From assembly GCF_003268395.1 (NCBI RefSeq), contig NZ_LQXQ01000017.1, forward strand, positions 1-64,000: a DNA stretch of 64,000 nucleotides. The letters run 5' to 3'. The stretch comes from Acinetobacter sp. CFCC 10889 (lineage in GTDB: Bacteria; Pseudomonadota; Gammaproteobacteria; Pseudomonadales; Moraxellaceae). Both the position numbers and the translations under genes were made by a program. Within the stretch, counting starts at the first letter, position 1. Each line of letters opens with the position of its first letter. Shown one piece after another: positions 28,259-37,227 of the stretch. The notes under the pieces are model-generated. The model was given only the letters and a program-made list of their open reading frames with translations, was not told the DNA's origin and did no database searches.

Positions 28259-29977
28259 TCAATGTGTTGGTTCATGATGATGTGCAATTTGGATCTGATT
28301 TAAAATATGATTACTCATATTTTTCGCCATTTCTTCTTTTGCATAATACACTTCACCAATTTGATCTCTACGAATGACTTCAGCTTCTTCCTTACTTTCC
28401 GCACAAACCAAGACTTGTATTTGTGGATTGAGCAATTTTGCCGTGTCGACAATTTTATGAATATCTAAAATATCCATCGGGGAGAGGACCAATAGTCGAG
28501 CATGTTGGATATGTGCTTGAATCAATACACTCGGTTCTGTCGCACGACCCGAAACCGCAGCAATGCCTTTTTCACGCAGATTTTCCACAATTTCACGATT
28601 TTCCTCAGCGATGACAACCTTAATACCATCATCCATTAAAGTTTTGGTCAGTCTACGCCCAACTTCACCATGACCGACGATTACCACTTGATCACGCAAA
28701 TAATCTTGCGAAACCTCATCAGGCAACATGGCAAGAGGGTCGCCACTACGTTCGAGTAAACGTGCCAAATGTGAACGTTCACGAATCCAGTTTTGTACAG
28801 GTTCGATTGCAGAGAATAAAAATGAATTCAGTGTGATGGAAAATAAAGCCCCTGCTAAAATTAAGTTTTGTGCTTCAGGTGTGAGTAAACCTAAAGACAA
28901 ACCAAGTGTCGCTAAAATAAATGAAAATTCCCCAATCTGTGCCAAACTTGCACCAACTGTCAACGCTGTATTGAGTGGATAGCGGAAAAATAACACCAGT
29001 GCCATCGCTGCAATGGTTTTACCAATCATAATGATGGCAATAACAGCGAGAATATGGAGTGGTTGTTCCACAATAATGCGTGGGTCGAACAACATCCCGA
29101 CAGAAACGAAGAATAAAATCGAGAAAATTTCACGTAAAGGAAGCGTTTCCTCTTCAGCACGATGGCTAAAGTCTGACTCTTTTACCACCATGCCCGCAAA
29201 GAATGCACCAAGCGCCATAGATACGCCAAAGATCGCGTATGAGCCATATGCAATAGAAACAGCAGCGGCAACGACTGTGAGTGTGAAAAGCTCTCTAGAG
29301 CCTAAACGAGCCACATATTGCATGATCATCGGTACAAGTCGCTTACCTACAATCAGCATAAAGGCAATAAAGCCTGAAACTTTGAGTAGGGTAATCCCTA
29401 AAGTTAGCCAAATATTTTGATCACTGTCATGTCCAGCAAGTGCTTGACCACCGAGTAATACTGCGGTTGCAGGCAGTAAAACTAAAACCAAAACCATCAC
29501 AAGGTCTTCAACCAAGAGCCAACCTACAGCAATTTTACCGTTGACGGAATCGAGAAGACCTTTATCGCCTAATGCTTTAAGGAGGACAACCGTACTGGCA
29601 CAGGACAGGCTTAAACCAAAGACGAGTGCAGAACCCCAAGACCAGCCCCAAAAGTGTGACACGATCATGCCTAAAATAGTGGCAACAGTAATTTGTAAAA
29701 TCGCACCGGGTAATGCAATACGCCGTACTTGGATCAAATCATTTAAAGAAAAATGCATCCCCACGCCAAACATGAGGAACATCACACCGAGTTCTGCAAG
29801 TTGATTAGCGAGGGTAATATCGCCCACGATACCTGGTGTATTGGGGCTAATAATAATTCCGGCAATTAAGTAGCCGATCAATGGGGGTAAGCGCAAACGA
29901 GCAGCGATATAGCCAAAGATGAGCGCTATACCAAAACCAACTGCAAGTAAAATAATCAAATCTACATCATGTGGCAC
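28259..29977 (-). CDS. CPA2-family K+/H+ antiporter with TrkA-N domain (YbaL-like)
   Basis: This 572-residue inner-membrane protein has about twelve helices of the CPA2 monovalent cation:proton antiporter type in its first 390 residues, with RLPPLIGYLIAGI and LAELGVMFLMFGVGMHF matching the Kef/YbaL family. A cytoplasmic Rossmann TrkA-N regulatory domain follows (VVIVGHGEVGRRL, about residues 425-437). It resembles YbaL more than the glutathione-gated KefB/KefC. No KefF/KefG ancillary gene is adjacent. It probably exports potassium or sodium in exchange for protons. Confidence 0.87.
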   Translation of the reverse strand: MPHDVDLIILLAVGFGIALIFGYIAARLRLPPLIGYLIAGIIISPNTPGIVGDITLANQLAELGVMFLMFGVGMHFSLNDLIQVRRIALPGAILQITVATILGMIVSHFWGWSWGSALVFGLSLSCASTVVLLKALGDKGLLDSVNGKIAVGWLLVEDLVMVLVLVLLPATAVLLGGQALAGHDSDQNIWLTLGITLLKVSGFIAFMLIVGKRLVPMIMQYVARLGSRELFTLTVVAAAVSIAYGSYAIFGVSMALGAFFAGMVVKESDFSHRAEEETLPLREIFSILFFVSVGMLFDPRIIVEQPLHILAVIAIIMIGKTIAAMALVLFFRYPLNTALTVGASLAQIGEFSFILATLGLSLGLLTPEAQNLILAGALFSITLNSFLFSAIEPVQNWIRERSHLARLLERSGDPLAMLPDEVSQDYLRDQVVIVGHGEVGRRLTKTLMDDGIKVVIAEENREIVENLREKGIAAVSGRATEPSVLIQAHIQHARLLVLSPMDILDIHKIVDTAKLLNPQIQVLVCAESKEEAEVIRRDQIGEVYYAKEEMAKNMSNHILNQIQIAHHHEPTH

Positions 29978-30092
29978 TCAATACTCCTTAAACGGTGGAG
30001 AAATTTATAAGGCATCGCAATGTACAAACAAAGCACAAAGGGTGCCAAAAGCAAAACTGTGAGAATTTTAACAATATGAGTAAAAAAAAGGC

Positions 30093-30125
30093 AAAAAAAA
30101 CGACCCAAAAGGGTCGTGTTTTTTA
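30093..30125 (-). terminator. Rho-independent terminator of the rpmB-rpmG operon
   Basis: The stem CGACCC / GGGTCG with loop AAAA is flanked by an A-run on the left, which gives a T-run on the minus strand just after rpmG. Confidence 0.85.
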
Positions 30126-30136
30126 GAAAACTAAAA

Positions 30137-30292
30137 TTATTTAATTTTAGCTTCTTTGAAGATTACGTGTTGACGGATTTTTGGATCAAATTTTTTGATT
30201 TCCATTTTTTCCGGCATAGTACGTTTGTTCTTAGTTGTGGTATAGAAATAACCTGTACCAGCAGTAGAAACTAGGCGAATTTTATCACGCAT
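30137..30292 (-). CDS. rpmG: 50S ribosomal protein L33
   Basis: This 51-residue frame reads [20 protein letters not shown] and ends with KEAKIK, which is the complete bacterial L33 sequence pattern ([15 protein letters not shown], then a KxFDPKxRxHV(I/V)FKEAK tail). It lacks the CxxC zinc motifs, so it is the zinc-independent form. It sits 12 bp after rpmB in the classic rpmB-rpmG operon, with the terminator just beyond. Confidence 0.97.
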   Translation of the reverse strand: MRDKIRLVSTAGTGYFYTTTKNKRTMPEKMEIKKFDPKIRQHVIFKEAKIK

Positions 30293-30304
30293 GGTTCAGA
30301 CTCC

Positions 30305-30541
30305 TTAGATCTTTTGACCTTGAGCACGAAGGTCAGCAACAACCTTTTCAATGCCCAATTTGTCGATAATACGCATACCTTTAGTGGTTAAACGAAGACG
30401 TACGAAACGTTTTTCGCTTTCTAACCAGAAACGGTGGTGGTGCAGGTTCGGCTCGAACCGGCGTTTAGTTTTGTTGTTGGCGTGTGAGACGTTGTTACCA
30501 ACGACTGGACGCTTGCCGGTAACTTGGCAAACCTTAGACAT
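30305..30541 (-). CDS. rpmB: 50S ribosomal protein L28
   Basis: The 78-residue protein opens [27 protein letters not shown] and contains [14 protein letters not shown], the standard bacterial L28 sequence with the usual length. It is a basic component of the large ribosomal subunit. It is the first gene of the rpmB-rpmG pair. Confidence 0.98.
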
Positions 30542-30706
30542 GGTGTAACTCCATTGATTTAGCCAACAGCAAATCTGTATGGCCAGTCAAAATAAAACGG
30601 ATTGAATTCTTTCAAGGGGCGTTTTATACCAAAATTCCGCTTAAAAGACAAGCGGAATTGATGAAAACACTGCATGATCTTTGACGATAGATCATGCCTT
30701 GATCAG

Positions 30707-32155
30707 TTAGCGGATAAAAGTTTTCTCTAAAATTTTATGAACAGCTCCACCAAATGGCGGTAGGATGAATTTTACACTAAAGAGTTTAGGCATAGACATC
30801 ATTGAACGTTCATGCGATAAACTGAAAAAACCTTCTGGACCATGATATTTCCCCATCCCTGATGCACCAATGCCCCCAAAAGGTAAGTCATCTTGTGCAA
30901 CATGGGTCAATAACGCATTTTGACCGAAGTGCCCTGAATGAGTACGCTGAGCGACATATTGTGCTCGCGCATCGTCAAAGTCGAAATAGTATAATGCAAG
31001 TGGGCGTGGACGGCTATTAATAAAGTCGATGACATCATCGATTTGATCATATTCCATGATCGGTAGTACTGGACCAAAGATTTCATTTTTCATGATATCC
31101 ATGTCAGTCGTGACACCTGTCACTAAAGTCGGTGCAATTTTACGTGCTTGACTGAGATCTTCATTTTTAGGATTGATTTCAATGAGTTCAGCACCTTGTG
31201 CTTGAGCATCTTCTAAATAGCCTTGTACACGTCGATATTGTTTATCATTAATAATCGAGGTGTAGTCTTGGTTATTGGCAATGTTGGGATACATACCTGT
31301 CACGATAGCTTTGTATTGTTCTACAAATTCAGCAGTTTTGCCTTTTGGTAAGAATAAGTGATCAGGCGCAACACAGGTCTGACCTGAATTCCATAATTTA
31401 CCAAATGCCAAACGTTGTGCGACATCTTTCATTTCTGTAGATGGATGAACAATTGCAGGGGATTTACCCCCCAGTTCTAAGATCACAGGCACTAAGTTTT
31501 CTGAGGCTGCTGCCATAACCGTTTTGCCAACATTGGTTGAGCCAGTGAAAATCATTTTGTCAAAAGCCAAATGGCTAAAGGCATCGGAAATTACACCACC
31601 GCCTGTAATGACTGCAACGAGTTCACGTGGAAAAGCTTCTGCAAGGGCGTTTTCTAAGACATAACCAAAGTTCATAGATGAACTTGAAATTTTGATCATG
31701 GCATGGTTGCCAGCGGCTAGCGCGCAGATCAGTGGACCAACAGAAAGTACCAATGGGTAATTCCACGGCGCAATAATCCCAATCACACCAAGCGGTTGAT
31801 ACTGTACCCATGCTTTAGAGGGTTGATGCATGATGCCAACATGGCGTTTAGAAGGTTTCATCCATGCGGTTAAATGCTTACTATAATATTTAATTTGCTC
31901 TAAACAGGTCACCAATTCACCAATTTTAGTTTCTGTGATGGATCGGTTGCCATAATCTTGATTGATTGCTTCTGCAATTTGATCTTGATATTTTAGTAAC
32001 ACTTTTTTAAGACGTGCTAAACGCTCAATACGCTCTTTTGCAGTAGGTACTGGATAGCGTTGATAAGCTCGTTGCTGTTGCGCAAGCGTATCATGTAAAT
32101 GTTGAACTTCAGGGGAATAAGAAGTCATTGGATTTGTTTTTGTTTGACTGTTCAT
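30707..32155 (-). CDS. Coniferyl-aldehyde-type aldehyde dehydrogenase
   Basis: This 482-residue NAD(P)-dependent aldehyde dehydrogenase has the catalytic Cys in WNSGQTCVAPD, the general base Glu in LELGGKSPA, and the GSTNVGK coenzyme loop. The C-terminal LPPFGGAVHK tail and TFIR end fit the coniferyl aldehyde dehydrogenase (CalB) branch, which often acts on long-chain or aromatic aldehydes. ATG 32155 has an AAAGGTG site; a GTG three codons earlier is unlikely. It is divergent from a TetR gene, which probably represses it. Confidence 0.85.
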   Translation of the reverse strand: MNSQTKTNPMTSYSPEVQHLHDTLAQQQRAYQRYPVPTAKERIERLARLKKVLLKYQDQIAEAINQDYGNRSITETKIGELVTCLEQIKYYSKHLTAWMKPSKRHVGIMHQPSKAWVQYQPLGVIGIIAPWNYPLVLSVGPLICALAAGNHAMIKISSSSMNFGYVLENALAEAFPRELVAVITGGGVISDAFSHLAFDKMIFTGSTNVGKTVMAAASENLVPVILELGGKSPAIVHPSTEMKDVAQRLAFGKLWNSGQTCVAPDHLFLPKGKTAEFVEQYKAIVTGMYPNIANNQDYTSIINDKQYRRVQGYLEDAQAQGAELIEINPKNEDLSQARKIAPTLVTGVTTDMDIMKNEIFGPVLPIMEYDQIDDVIDFINSRPRPLALYYFDFDDARAQYVAQRTHSGHFGQNALLTHVAQDDLPFGGIGASGMGKYHGPEGFFSLSHERSMMSMPKLFSVKFILPPFGGAVHKILEKTFIR

Positions 32156-32231
32156 CTCGAACACCTTTAGAGAGGAGCTGATTTATGATAATTTTTAGAG
32201 TAAAAGCTCTAATTAGTCAAGTTACTTTATA

Positions 32232-32249
32232 TGTTAGTCTAAGCTAACA
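32232..32249. promoter_or_regulatory. Candidate TetR operator between the aldehyde dehydrogenase and its regulator
   Basis: The 18-bp inverted repeat TGTTAGTCTAAGCTAACA (arms TGTTAG and CTAACA) sits in the 110-bp divergent intergenic region, 18 bp before the TetR start codon. Position and symmetry fit an operator for that regulator. This is inference. Confidence 0.5.
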
Positions 32250-32267
32250 CTGAAATATGGTATTAGG

Positions 32268-32960
32268 ATGTCGCACACCAAACCGGTAAAAACCAAAGAT
32301 CGAATTTTGCAAATTAGCTTGCAACTTTTTAATGAGCGTGGTGAGCGTTCAATCACCACAAACCATATTGCGGCTGAGCTTGGGATCAGTCCTGGTAATT
32401 TGTATTACCATTTTCGTAACAAACAAGAGATCATCAAGGAGCTGATGGAGTGCTATCAAAAAGAAACGCTTGAGATGCTTGCATTGCCCGATGACCGGAT
32501 AGTCAATGCAAATGATAAAATCCGTTATTTCCAAGTTTTGAGTAGTCAACTTTGGGAATATCGCTTCTTACATCGTGATGTTTATCATTTGATTGAAAAT
32601 AATGATGACTTTAGAAAAATTTATCCACGTTTTGCAGGTAAAGTCATGCAGCAAGGGCAAAAAATTTATCATGCCTTTGTTGATGCTGGGTTGATGCAAA
32701 TGACAGCATCTGAGATTGAAGCTTTGATTATTAATATTTGGATCGTGCTGACCAACTGGACGAATTTTTTATATATGTCTGGACATCTAAGTAATTCCAA
32801 TCATTTGGATGAAAAATGGATGTGGCAAGCATTACGTCAAATGGTGTTTTTAGAAGGTCCATATTTGCGTGGAGAGAGCCGTGAAACTTATGAACGCTTG
32901 CTTGAAAGTTTTGGGTCTTCCGAATTATTTGCCAGTTTATCGACGTTAAAACATGATTGA
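32268..32960 (+). CDS. TetR/AcrR family transcriptional regulator
   Basis: This 230-residue regulator has an N-terminal helix-turn-helix (KDRILQISLQLFNERGERSITTNHIAAELGIS-type, residues about 8-40) ending in GNLYYHFRNKQEI, the classic TetR signature. The ligand domain has a helical Trp/Tyr-rich pocket and probably belongs to the TetR_C_33-like group. It is divergent from the aldehyde dehydrogenase and most likely controls it and itself through the inverted repeat between them. The effector could be an aldehyde or fatty acid, but this is unknown. Confidence 0.9.
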   Translation: MSHTKPVKTKDRILQISLQLFNERGERSITTNHIAAELGISPGNLYYHFRNKQEIIKELMECYQKETLEMLALPDDRIVNANDKIRYFQVLSSQLWEYRFLHRDVYHLIENNDDFRKIYPRFAGKVMQQGQKIYHAFVDAGLMQMTASEIEALIINIWIVLTNWTNFLYMSGHLSNSNHLDEKWMWQALRQMVFLEGPYLRGESRETYERLLESFGSSELFASLSTLKHD

Positions 32961-33045
32961 ATTGCGTTCGATGATTGAAAGCTGTGTAAAAAGCGTTAGA
33001 ATATTCGGCTGTTTTCAAATTAACGTATAAGTGATACCTATTAAC

Positions 33046-33912
33046 ATGAACATGACCACTGCCAACACAGCACGTCTCCTGATTACTTGTGAAGATAAAC
33101 CGGGGATCGTGCAAGCTGTATCGAGCTTTTTGTATCATCAAGGCGCAAATATTACTGCGCTTGATCAATATGCAACTGAAGCTCAGGGCGGACGTTACTT
33201 CATGCGTGTTGAGTTTGAACTTGAGAATCTACAAAGTCGTCGTGAAACTTTGTTACAGACTTTTTCAGCAAATGTTGCAGAACGTTATGAAATGCATTGG
33301 CGTTTGGCATTGGTCAGTGATGTTAAAAAAGTCGGAATCTTGGTGTCGAAAGTTGATCATGCTTTGCTTGAGCTTTTATGGCGTCATGCACGTGGTGGTT
33401 TACCGTGTGAAATTACCCAAGTTGTGTCAAATCATCCCGACTTAAAAGAAGCGGTAGAAAATTTTGGTATTCCATTCCATGTTGTTCCTGTGAATAAAGA
33501 GAACAAACGTGAAGCTTATGCTCAAATCGATGAATTAATGCAAGGCAATGATTTGTTGGTGCTTGCTCGTTATATGCAGATCTTAGATGAAGAATTTGTG
33601 CAAAAATGGGAAATGAAAATTATCAATATTCACCATTCATTCTTACCTGCTTTTGTGGGTGCAAATCCATATAAACAAGCACATGAGAAAGGCGTGAAAT
33701 TGATAGGTGCAACAGCACACTATGTGACTGCTGACCTTGATCAAGGTCCGATCATTGAGCAAGATGTAGAGCGTGTGAGCCATGATTTTACAGTTGAACA
33801 ATTGCGTGAGCTTGGACAAGATGTAGAACGTAATGTCTTAGCTCGTGCAGTAAAATGGCATTTAGAAGATCGCATTATTGTTGATGGTAATAAGACCGTT
33901 GTATTTCAATAA
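33046..33912 (+). CDS. purU: Formyltetrahydrofolate deformylase PurU
   Basis: PurU hydrolyses 10-formyltetrahydrofolate to formate and tetrahydrofolate, feeding PurT and balancing one-carbon pools. An N-terminal ACT domain (LLITCEDKPGIVQAVSSFL) is followed by the formyltransferase-like domain with VSNHPD, INIHHSFLPAF and GATAHYVTADLDQGPII, the motif pattern that separates PurU from PurN. Two ATGs (33046 and 33052) are possible starts, and a GTG lies at 33031; no site decides. It is 288 residues from 33046. Confidence 0.95.
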   Translation: MNMTTANTARLLITCEDKPGIVQAVSSFLYHQGANITALDQYATEAQGGRYFMRVEFELENLQSRRETLLQTFSANVAERYEMHWRLALVSDVKKVGILVSKVDHALLELLWRHARGGLPCEITQVVSNHPDLKEAVENFGIPFHVVPVNKENKREAYAQIDELMQGNDLLVLARYMQILDEEFVQKWEMKIINIHHSFLPAFVGANPYKQAHEKGVKLIGATAHYVTADLDQGPIIEQDVERVSHDFTVEQLRELGQDVERNVLARAVKWHLEDRIIVDGNKTVVFQ

Positions 33913-33935
33913 GATATAGCTATTTTTTAAGTGGG

Positions 33936-33967
33936 AAAAGGATGCAAATAGGCATCCTTTTTTTATT
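33936..33967 (+). terminator. Rho-independent terminator after purU
   Basis: The stem AAAAGGATGC / GCATCCTTTT with loop AAATAG is followed by a long T-run. Confidence 0.9.
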
Positions 33968-34125
33968 TTTGATTTATAAAACGTTAAAAAGCAACCAAAA
34001 AGTAGTTGCAAATGAAAACACTTCTCATTTATTATTAGCGCACTTTCATTGTTCTATCCGATGAGTTCAATCTAAACAAGCTATCTTGTGTATAGATTTT
34101 CTCAGATTTAGGTATTTAGATTCGT

Positions 34126-34955
34126 ATGAGTCAATCTTCCACTTCAAATATGCAGGCACCTAACTCGATGAAGCAAAAGGTCATTGTTGCTGTAATTGCC
34201 GTTCTTGTAGGGCATATGGGCGCATTATGGGCATTGAGTCATCTAAAAACGCCTGAATTAAAACCCATCGAAAAGAAACCGATTCAAGTCAAATTTGTTA
34301 AAATCAAAGAAGAGCAGGTTGTTCCACCGCCGCCGCCTCCACCTCCAGTAAAACCGAAGGTTGAGCCAAAGCCTGTGGTTGAGAAAAAAGCTCCACCACC
34401 GCCTGTTGAAAAACCAAAGCTGATTACCCAGAAAAAACCTGTGGTAGAAAAGAAAGCGATCCAACAGGAAGAACCTAAGATTGATCATGAAAAAATTAAA
34501 CGTGAGCAAGAGCAGCGCCAACAAGAACAGCAACGCTTAGAGCAACAGCGTCAAGAACAACAACGCCAAGAGCAACAACGTTGGAACAACAGCGTCAGGA
34601 ACAGCAACGCCAAGAGCAACAACGTTTAGAGCAACAGCGTCAAGAGCAACAACGTCGCCAACAAGAAGCACAGCAACCGCGTAAGTTGAGTGCAGGCGAA
34701 ATTTCTTGGAAAAAAGCACCATCGTTTGAGTTCGATGATGACTTACTGAAAAATCAAGACAGATCTTTAGTTGTTCGTATTGAAATCAATCCTACAGGTA
34801 AAATCACCAACGTCACTGTCCTAAAATCAAGTGGCTTACCTAGCCTTGATCGTGAAGTGCGTAGTGCTGTACGTGCTGCAAGAATGAATCCATCCAATGA
34901 TGGACGTGCAATGATTGCAGATTTACCTGTAAGTTTGAAAACCTCTGGACAATAA
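34126..34955 (+). pseudogene. tonB: Energy transducer TonB, frameshifted in its repeat tract
   Basis: TonB links the proton-driven ExbB-ExbD complex to outer-membrane receptors. The first frame gives an N-terminal membrane helix (residues about 18-36), a Lys/Pro-rich periplasmic stretch (eight consecutive prolines, then KPKVEPKPV) and Gln/Glu/Arg repeats. It then shifts at 34581-34582, where one T is missing from an expected TTT, and stops at 34629. The next frame continues the same repeats and supplies the full C-terminal TonB domain (SLVVRIEINPTGKITNVTVLKSSG). Restored, it would be about 276 residues. exbB starts 33 bp later. The gene is either broken or mis-sequenced. Confidence 0.88.
34504..34668 (+). 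repeat. Imperfect 15-bp tandem repeats encoding QEQQR units in tonB
   Basis: About ten head-to-tail units of roughly 15 bp encode (Q/L)EQQR with synonymous differences, forming a long charged helix between the proline-rich arm and the C-terminal domain of TonB. The one-base frameshift lies inside this tract. Confidence 0.8.
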
Positions 34956-34988
34956 ATTTAACCGGCTAACCTTATCAGGAGTTCGAGT

Positions 34989-35609
34989 ATGAACTTTTCA
35001 GTTTATTGGCAACATGCGGATGCAGTCAGTAAAACACTGTATTTCGTGTTATTGGCAATGTCGATTGCCACATGGACAGTATTCATTTTACGTTTAATGG
35101 GTACACGTCAGCTTAAACAACAAGCACAAGCGCATCTTGCGCAAGCAGTCAATCAGCTGAAAGCAAAACTTGCTCCTTTGGGTTTTGATCAACGTAAAGC
35201 CGTTGCAGAACAAGCTTTGTTGCGTCAAATCTCAGTTGAAAAATCAAATGCTGAAAAAGGTGTTTCAGTTTTAGGTACGATCGCATCAATTGCACCATTT
35301 GTAGGTTTGTTTGGTACAGTTTGGGGGATTTTCCATGCCCTTGTTGCTGTCGGTAAAAGTGGTCAAGCAGGTTTAGCACAAGTGGCAACACCTGTAGGTG
35401 AAGCATTGATCATGACAGGTTTAGGTTTGGCTGTTGCGATTCCTGCGGTATTGGCATATAACATTTGTGTACGTTTCAACCGTACATTGTCAAATGAATT
35501 ACAAGATCAAGCACACGGTTTATTGATTGATACTATGTTGCAACAAGATTCAACTGCGAAAGTTGAAAACCAAGCAACACAAAAAGGTTTAGTTGGAGGT
35601 CAAGCTTAA
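34989..35609 (+). CDS. exbB: Biopolymer transport protein ExbB (MotA/TolQ/ExbB family)
   Basis: This 206-residue inner-membrane proton channel subunit has three helices, one at residues about 15-36 and two in the conserved block LGTIASIAPFVGLFGTVWGI and GEALIMTGLGLAVAIPAVLAYN. That block is the proton-channel signature of ExbB/TolQ/MotA. A CAGGAG site precedes the ATG. Its stop overlaps the start of exbD (TAATG), so the two are translationally coupled. Confidence 0.95.
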   Translation: MNFSVYWQHADAVSKTLYFVLLAMSIATWTVFILRLMGTRQLKQQAQAHLAQAVNQLKAKLAPLGFDQRKAVAEQALLRQISVEKSNAEKGVSVLGTIASIAPFVGLFGTVWGIFHALVAVGKSGQAGLAQVATPVGEALIMTGLGLAVAIPAVLAYNICVRFNRTLSNELQDQAHGLLIDTMLQQDSTAKVENQATQKGLVGGQA

Positions 35610-36013
35610 TGGCTTTTCAATTGGGTGAAGACAACGATGCTGGCATGAATGAGATGAATCTCATTCCACTCATCGACATTATGTTGGTATTGATGATCAT
35701 CTTTTTGGTGACTGCAACCGTTGCTAACCCATCAATACCATTAACCTTACCAAAAACCACTGCGGAAATTATTGAACCGCCGCCAGAAGCGATCACCATC
35801 AGCATTAACAAAGAAGGTGAAGTGGCTTGGAATGATCAAGTGATTGGTTTACCAGAGTTGGAAAAACGTTTCCAAGAAGAAGCTGCAAAACCTGTAAAAC
35901 CTGCGGTTCAATTGAGAGCAGACCAAGATTCACGTTATGATACTGTTGCTCAAGTCATGTCTCGTGCCAGTGAAGCCGGACTGAACGATCTTGCCTTTAT
36001 GAGTGATAATTAA
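35609..36013 (+). CDS. exbD: Biopolymer transport protein ExbD
   Basis: This 134-residue partner of ExbB has a single N-terminal membrane helix that carries the proton-accepting Asp in LIPLIDIMLVLMIIFLVTA, and a periplasmic C-terminal domain (VQLRADQDSRYDTVAQVM). The family assignment and length are typical. It ends the tonB-exbB-exbD cluster, with a terminator 20 bp later. Confidence 0.95.
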   Translation: MAFQLGEDNDAGMNEMNLIPLIDIMLVLMIIFLVTATVANPSIPLTLPKTTAEIIEPPPEAITISINKEGEVAWNDQVIGLPELEKRFQEEAAKPVKPAVQLRADQDSRYDTVAQVMSRASEAGLNDLAFMSDN

Positions 36014-36034
36014 GTCTTTAAATAGCGTAAAATA

Positions 36035-36069
36035 TAAAAAAGCGATCTTTCAAAGGTCGCTTTTTTATT
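36035..36069. terminator. Bidirectional terminator between exbD and msrA
   Basis: The stem AAAAAAGCGATCTTT / AAAGGTCGCTTTTTT with a minimal C loop (one G-T pair) lies between the converging exbD and msrA genes. Confidence 0.87.
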
Positions 36070-36084
36070 GCTGATGAAGATAAA

Positions 36085-36606
36085 TTAGGCTTTAAGTAAA
36101 TCTTTAAACTGACTTTGTAGTTTCATTAACTTGGGTGGAATCGCAAAGTTACAATAACCTTGTGAAGGATTTTTTGCATAATAATTCTGGTGATAATCTT
36201 CAGCAGGGTAGAACGTTGGCACAGGAGAAAGCGCTATGACAATATCTAAATCTTGCGCTGTTAATTCTGCAATATAAGCTTCAGCTTGTACTTTTTGCTC
36301 ATCATTAAAATAGTAAATCACTGAGCGATATTGTGTACCGATATCATTGCCTTGACGGTTCAGTGTTGTTGGATCGTGAGTGGTGAAAAAAACATTCAGT
36401 AATTGTTTAAAACTGATTTGCTGCTCATCGAAATCAATCAAAATCACTTCTGCATGATTGGTATTACCTGTGCAGATCTGCTCATACGTTGGATTTATGG
36501 TATCGCCACCTGCATAACCACTGATGACTTTTTCTACGCCCTTCAGCTGTAAAAATACGGCTTCAGTACACCAAAAGCACCCACCACCCAATAATGCTTG
36601 TTGCAT
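36085..36606 (-). CDS. msrA: Peptide methionine sulfoxide reductase MsrA
   Basis: This 173-residue enzyme reduces methionine-S-sulfoxide in proteins. The catalytic Cys is in [12 protein letters not shown] at residues 7-18. The family motifs [16 protein letters not shown] and TQYRSVIYY follow, so the whole active site is intact. The last residues carry no extra recycling Cys motif of note. ATG 36606 has an AGGAG site 6 bp upstream; a GTG one codon earlier is not preferred. Confidence 0.95.
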   Translation of the reverse strand: MQQALLGGGCFWCTEAVFLQLKGVEKVISGYAGGDTINPTYEQICTGNTNHAEVILIDFDEQQISFKQLLNVFFTTHDPTTLNRQGNDIGTQYRSVIYYFNDEQKVQAEAYIAELTAQDLDIVIALSPVPTFYPAEDYHQNYYAKNPSQGYCNFAIPPKLMKLQSQFKDLLKA

Positions 36607-36707
36607 CACGATCTCCTTTCTATTTTATTTTCTAGATCAAAAAGAAAAATGAAACAGCACAAAAACCTAACAATGCAAATTTTGATGCTGTTTGAATATG
36701 TCCAAAA

Positions 36708-37133
36708 TTATGGCGCAGTGTGGTATTGCAGAACAACATTGCCATGTTTATCCAATAACTTTAAGGTTTGATTATAGACTTGATAGCCCATGACTTGCTT
36801 TAGGGCAGTATTGTATTTTGCAACAACATCCATATTATTTTGACAGAGCATTTTAGTTGAAGCGATTTCACCGAGGTTTAAACGGTGATCTTTGACTGCA
36901 TAATTGCCCATGACACGGTTACAACCATCTGAGCCACTGATACGTAAATCACTGCCAAATTGAATGATGGGTGTCTCGGCTTTTTTTGCAAATTCAGTTG
37001 CACCGATATGGGTCATGACCCAAGTTTTATTTTGCAATAATGCTAAGTTTTCTTGTTGTTGTAGGGACTGTGTGGTTGAACAGCCTACGATTGTTGCAGA
37101 TACAAGACCAACCCATAACAGATTTTTTAGCAT
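36708..37133 (-). CDS. META-domain (HslJ-like) lipoprotein
   Basis: This 141-residue lipoprotein has a signal peptide ending in the lipobox TIVGCS with the acylated Cys near residue 18. The mature part is a META domain: LQNKTWVMTHIG at the start, the FGSDLRISGSDGCNRVMGNY hallmark, then STKMLCQN. HslJ of E. coli shares this domain and is linked to novobiocin resistance. It is likely in the outer or inner membrane facing the periplasm. Function is unproven. Confidence 0.83.
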   Translation of the reverse strand: MLKNLLWVGLVSATIVGCSTTQSLQQQENLALLQNKTWVMTHIGATEFAKKAETPIIQFGSDLRISGSDGCNRVMGNYAVKDHRLNLGEIASTKMLCQNNMDVVAKYNTALKQVMGYQVYNQTLKLLDKHGNVVLQYHTAP

Positions 37134-37227
37134 GATGTTCTCAAAAATATAGATTGCCTCTATATAAACAAAAAATCATGCAAATCACTAGCTTGACAAT
37201 GTATCTAAGCGTTAAAAAATTGCTGAA

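Noticed and set aside
28728-29420. Open frames on the strand opposite the Kef/YbaL antiporter
   Set aside because: They mirror the codon pattern of a well-supported antiporter gene, have no family resemblance and no ribosome binding sites.
34010-34060. Fur box upstream of tonB
   Set aside because: The AT-rich stretch around CTTCTCATTTATTATTA only partly resembles the consensus, so it was not called.
34575-34632. Programmed ribosomal frameshift in tonB
   Set aside because: There is no slippery heptamer or downstream pseudoknot at the break, and TonB is not known to use one; a simple one-base loss explains the data.
34504-34668. CRISPR-like array
   Set aside because: The units are contiguous, in-frame 15-bp coding repeats without spacers, inside tonB.
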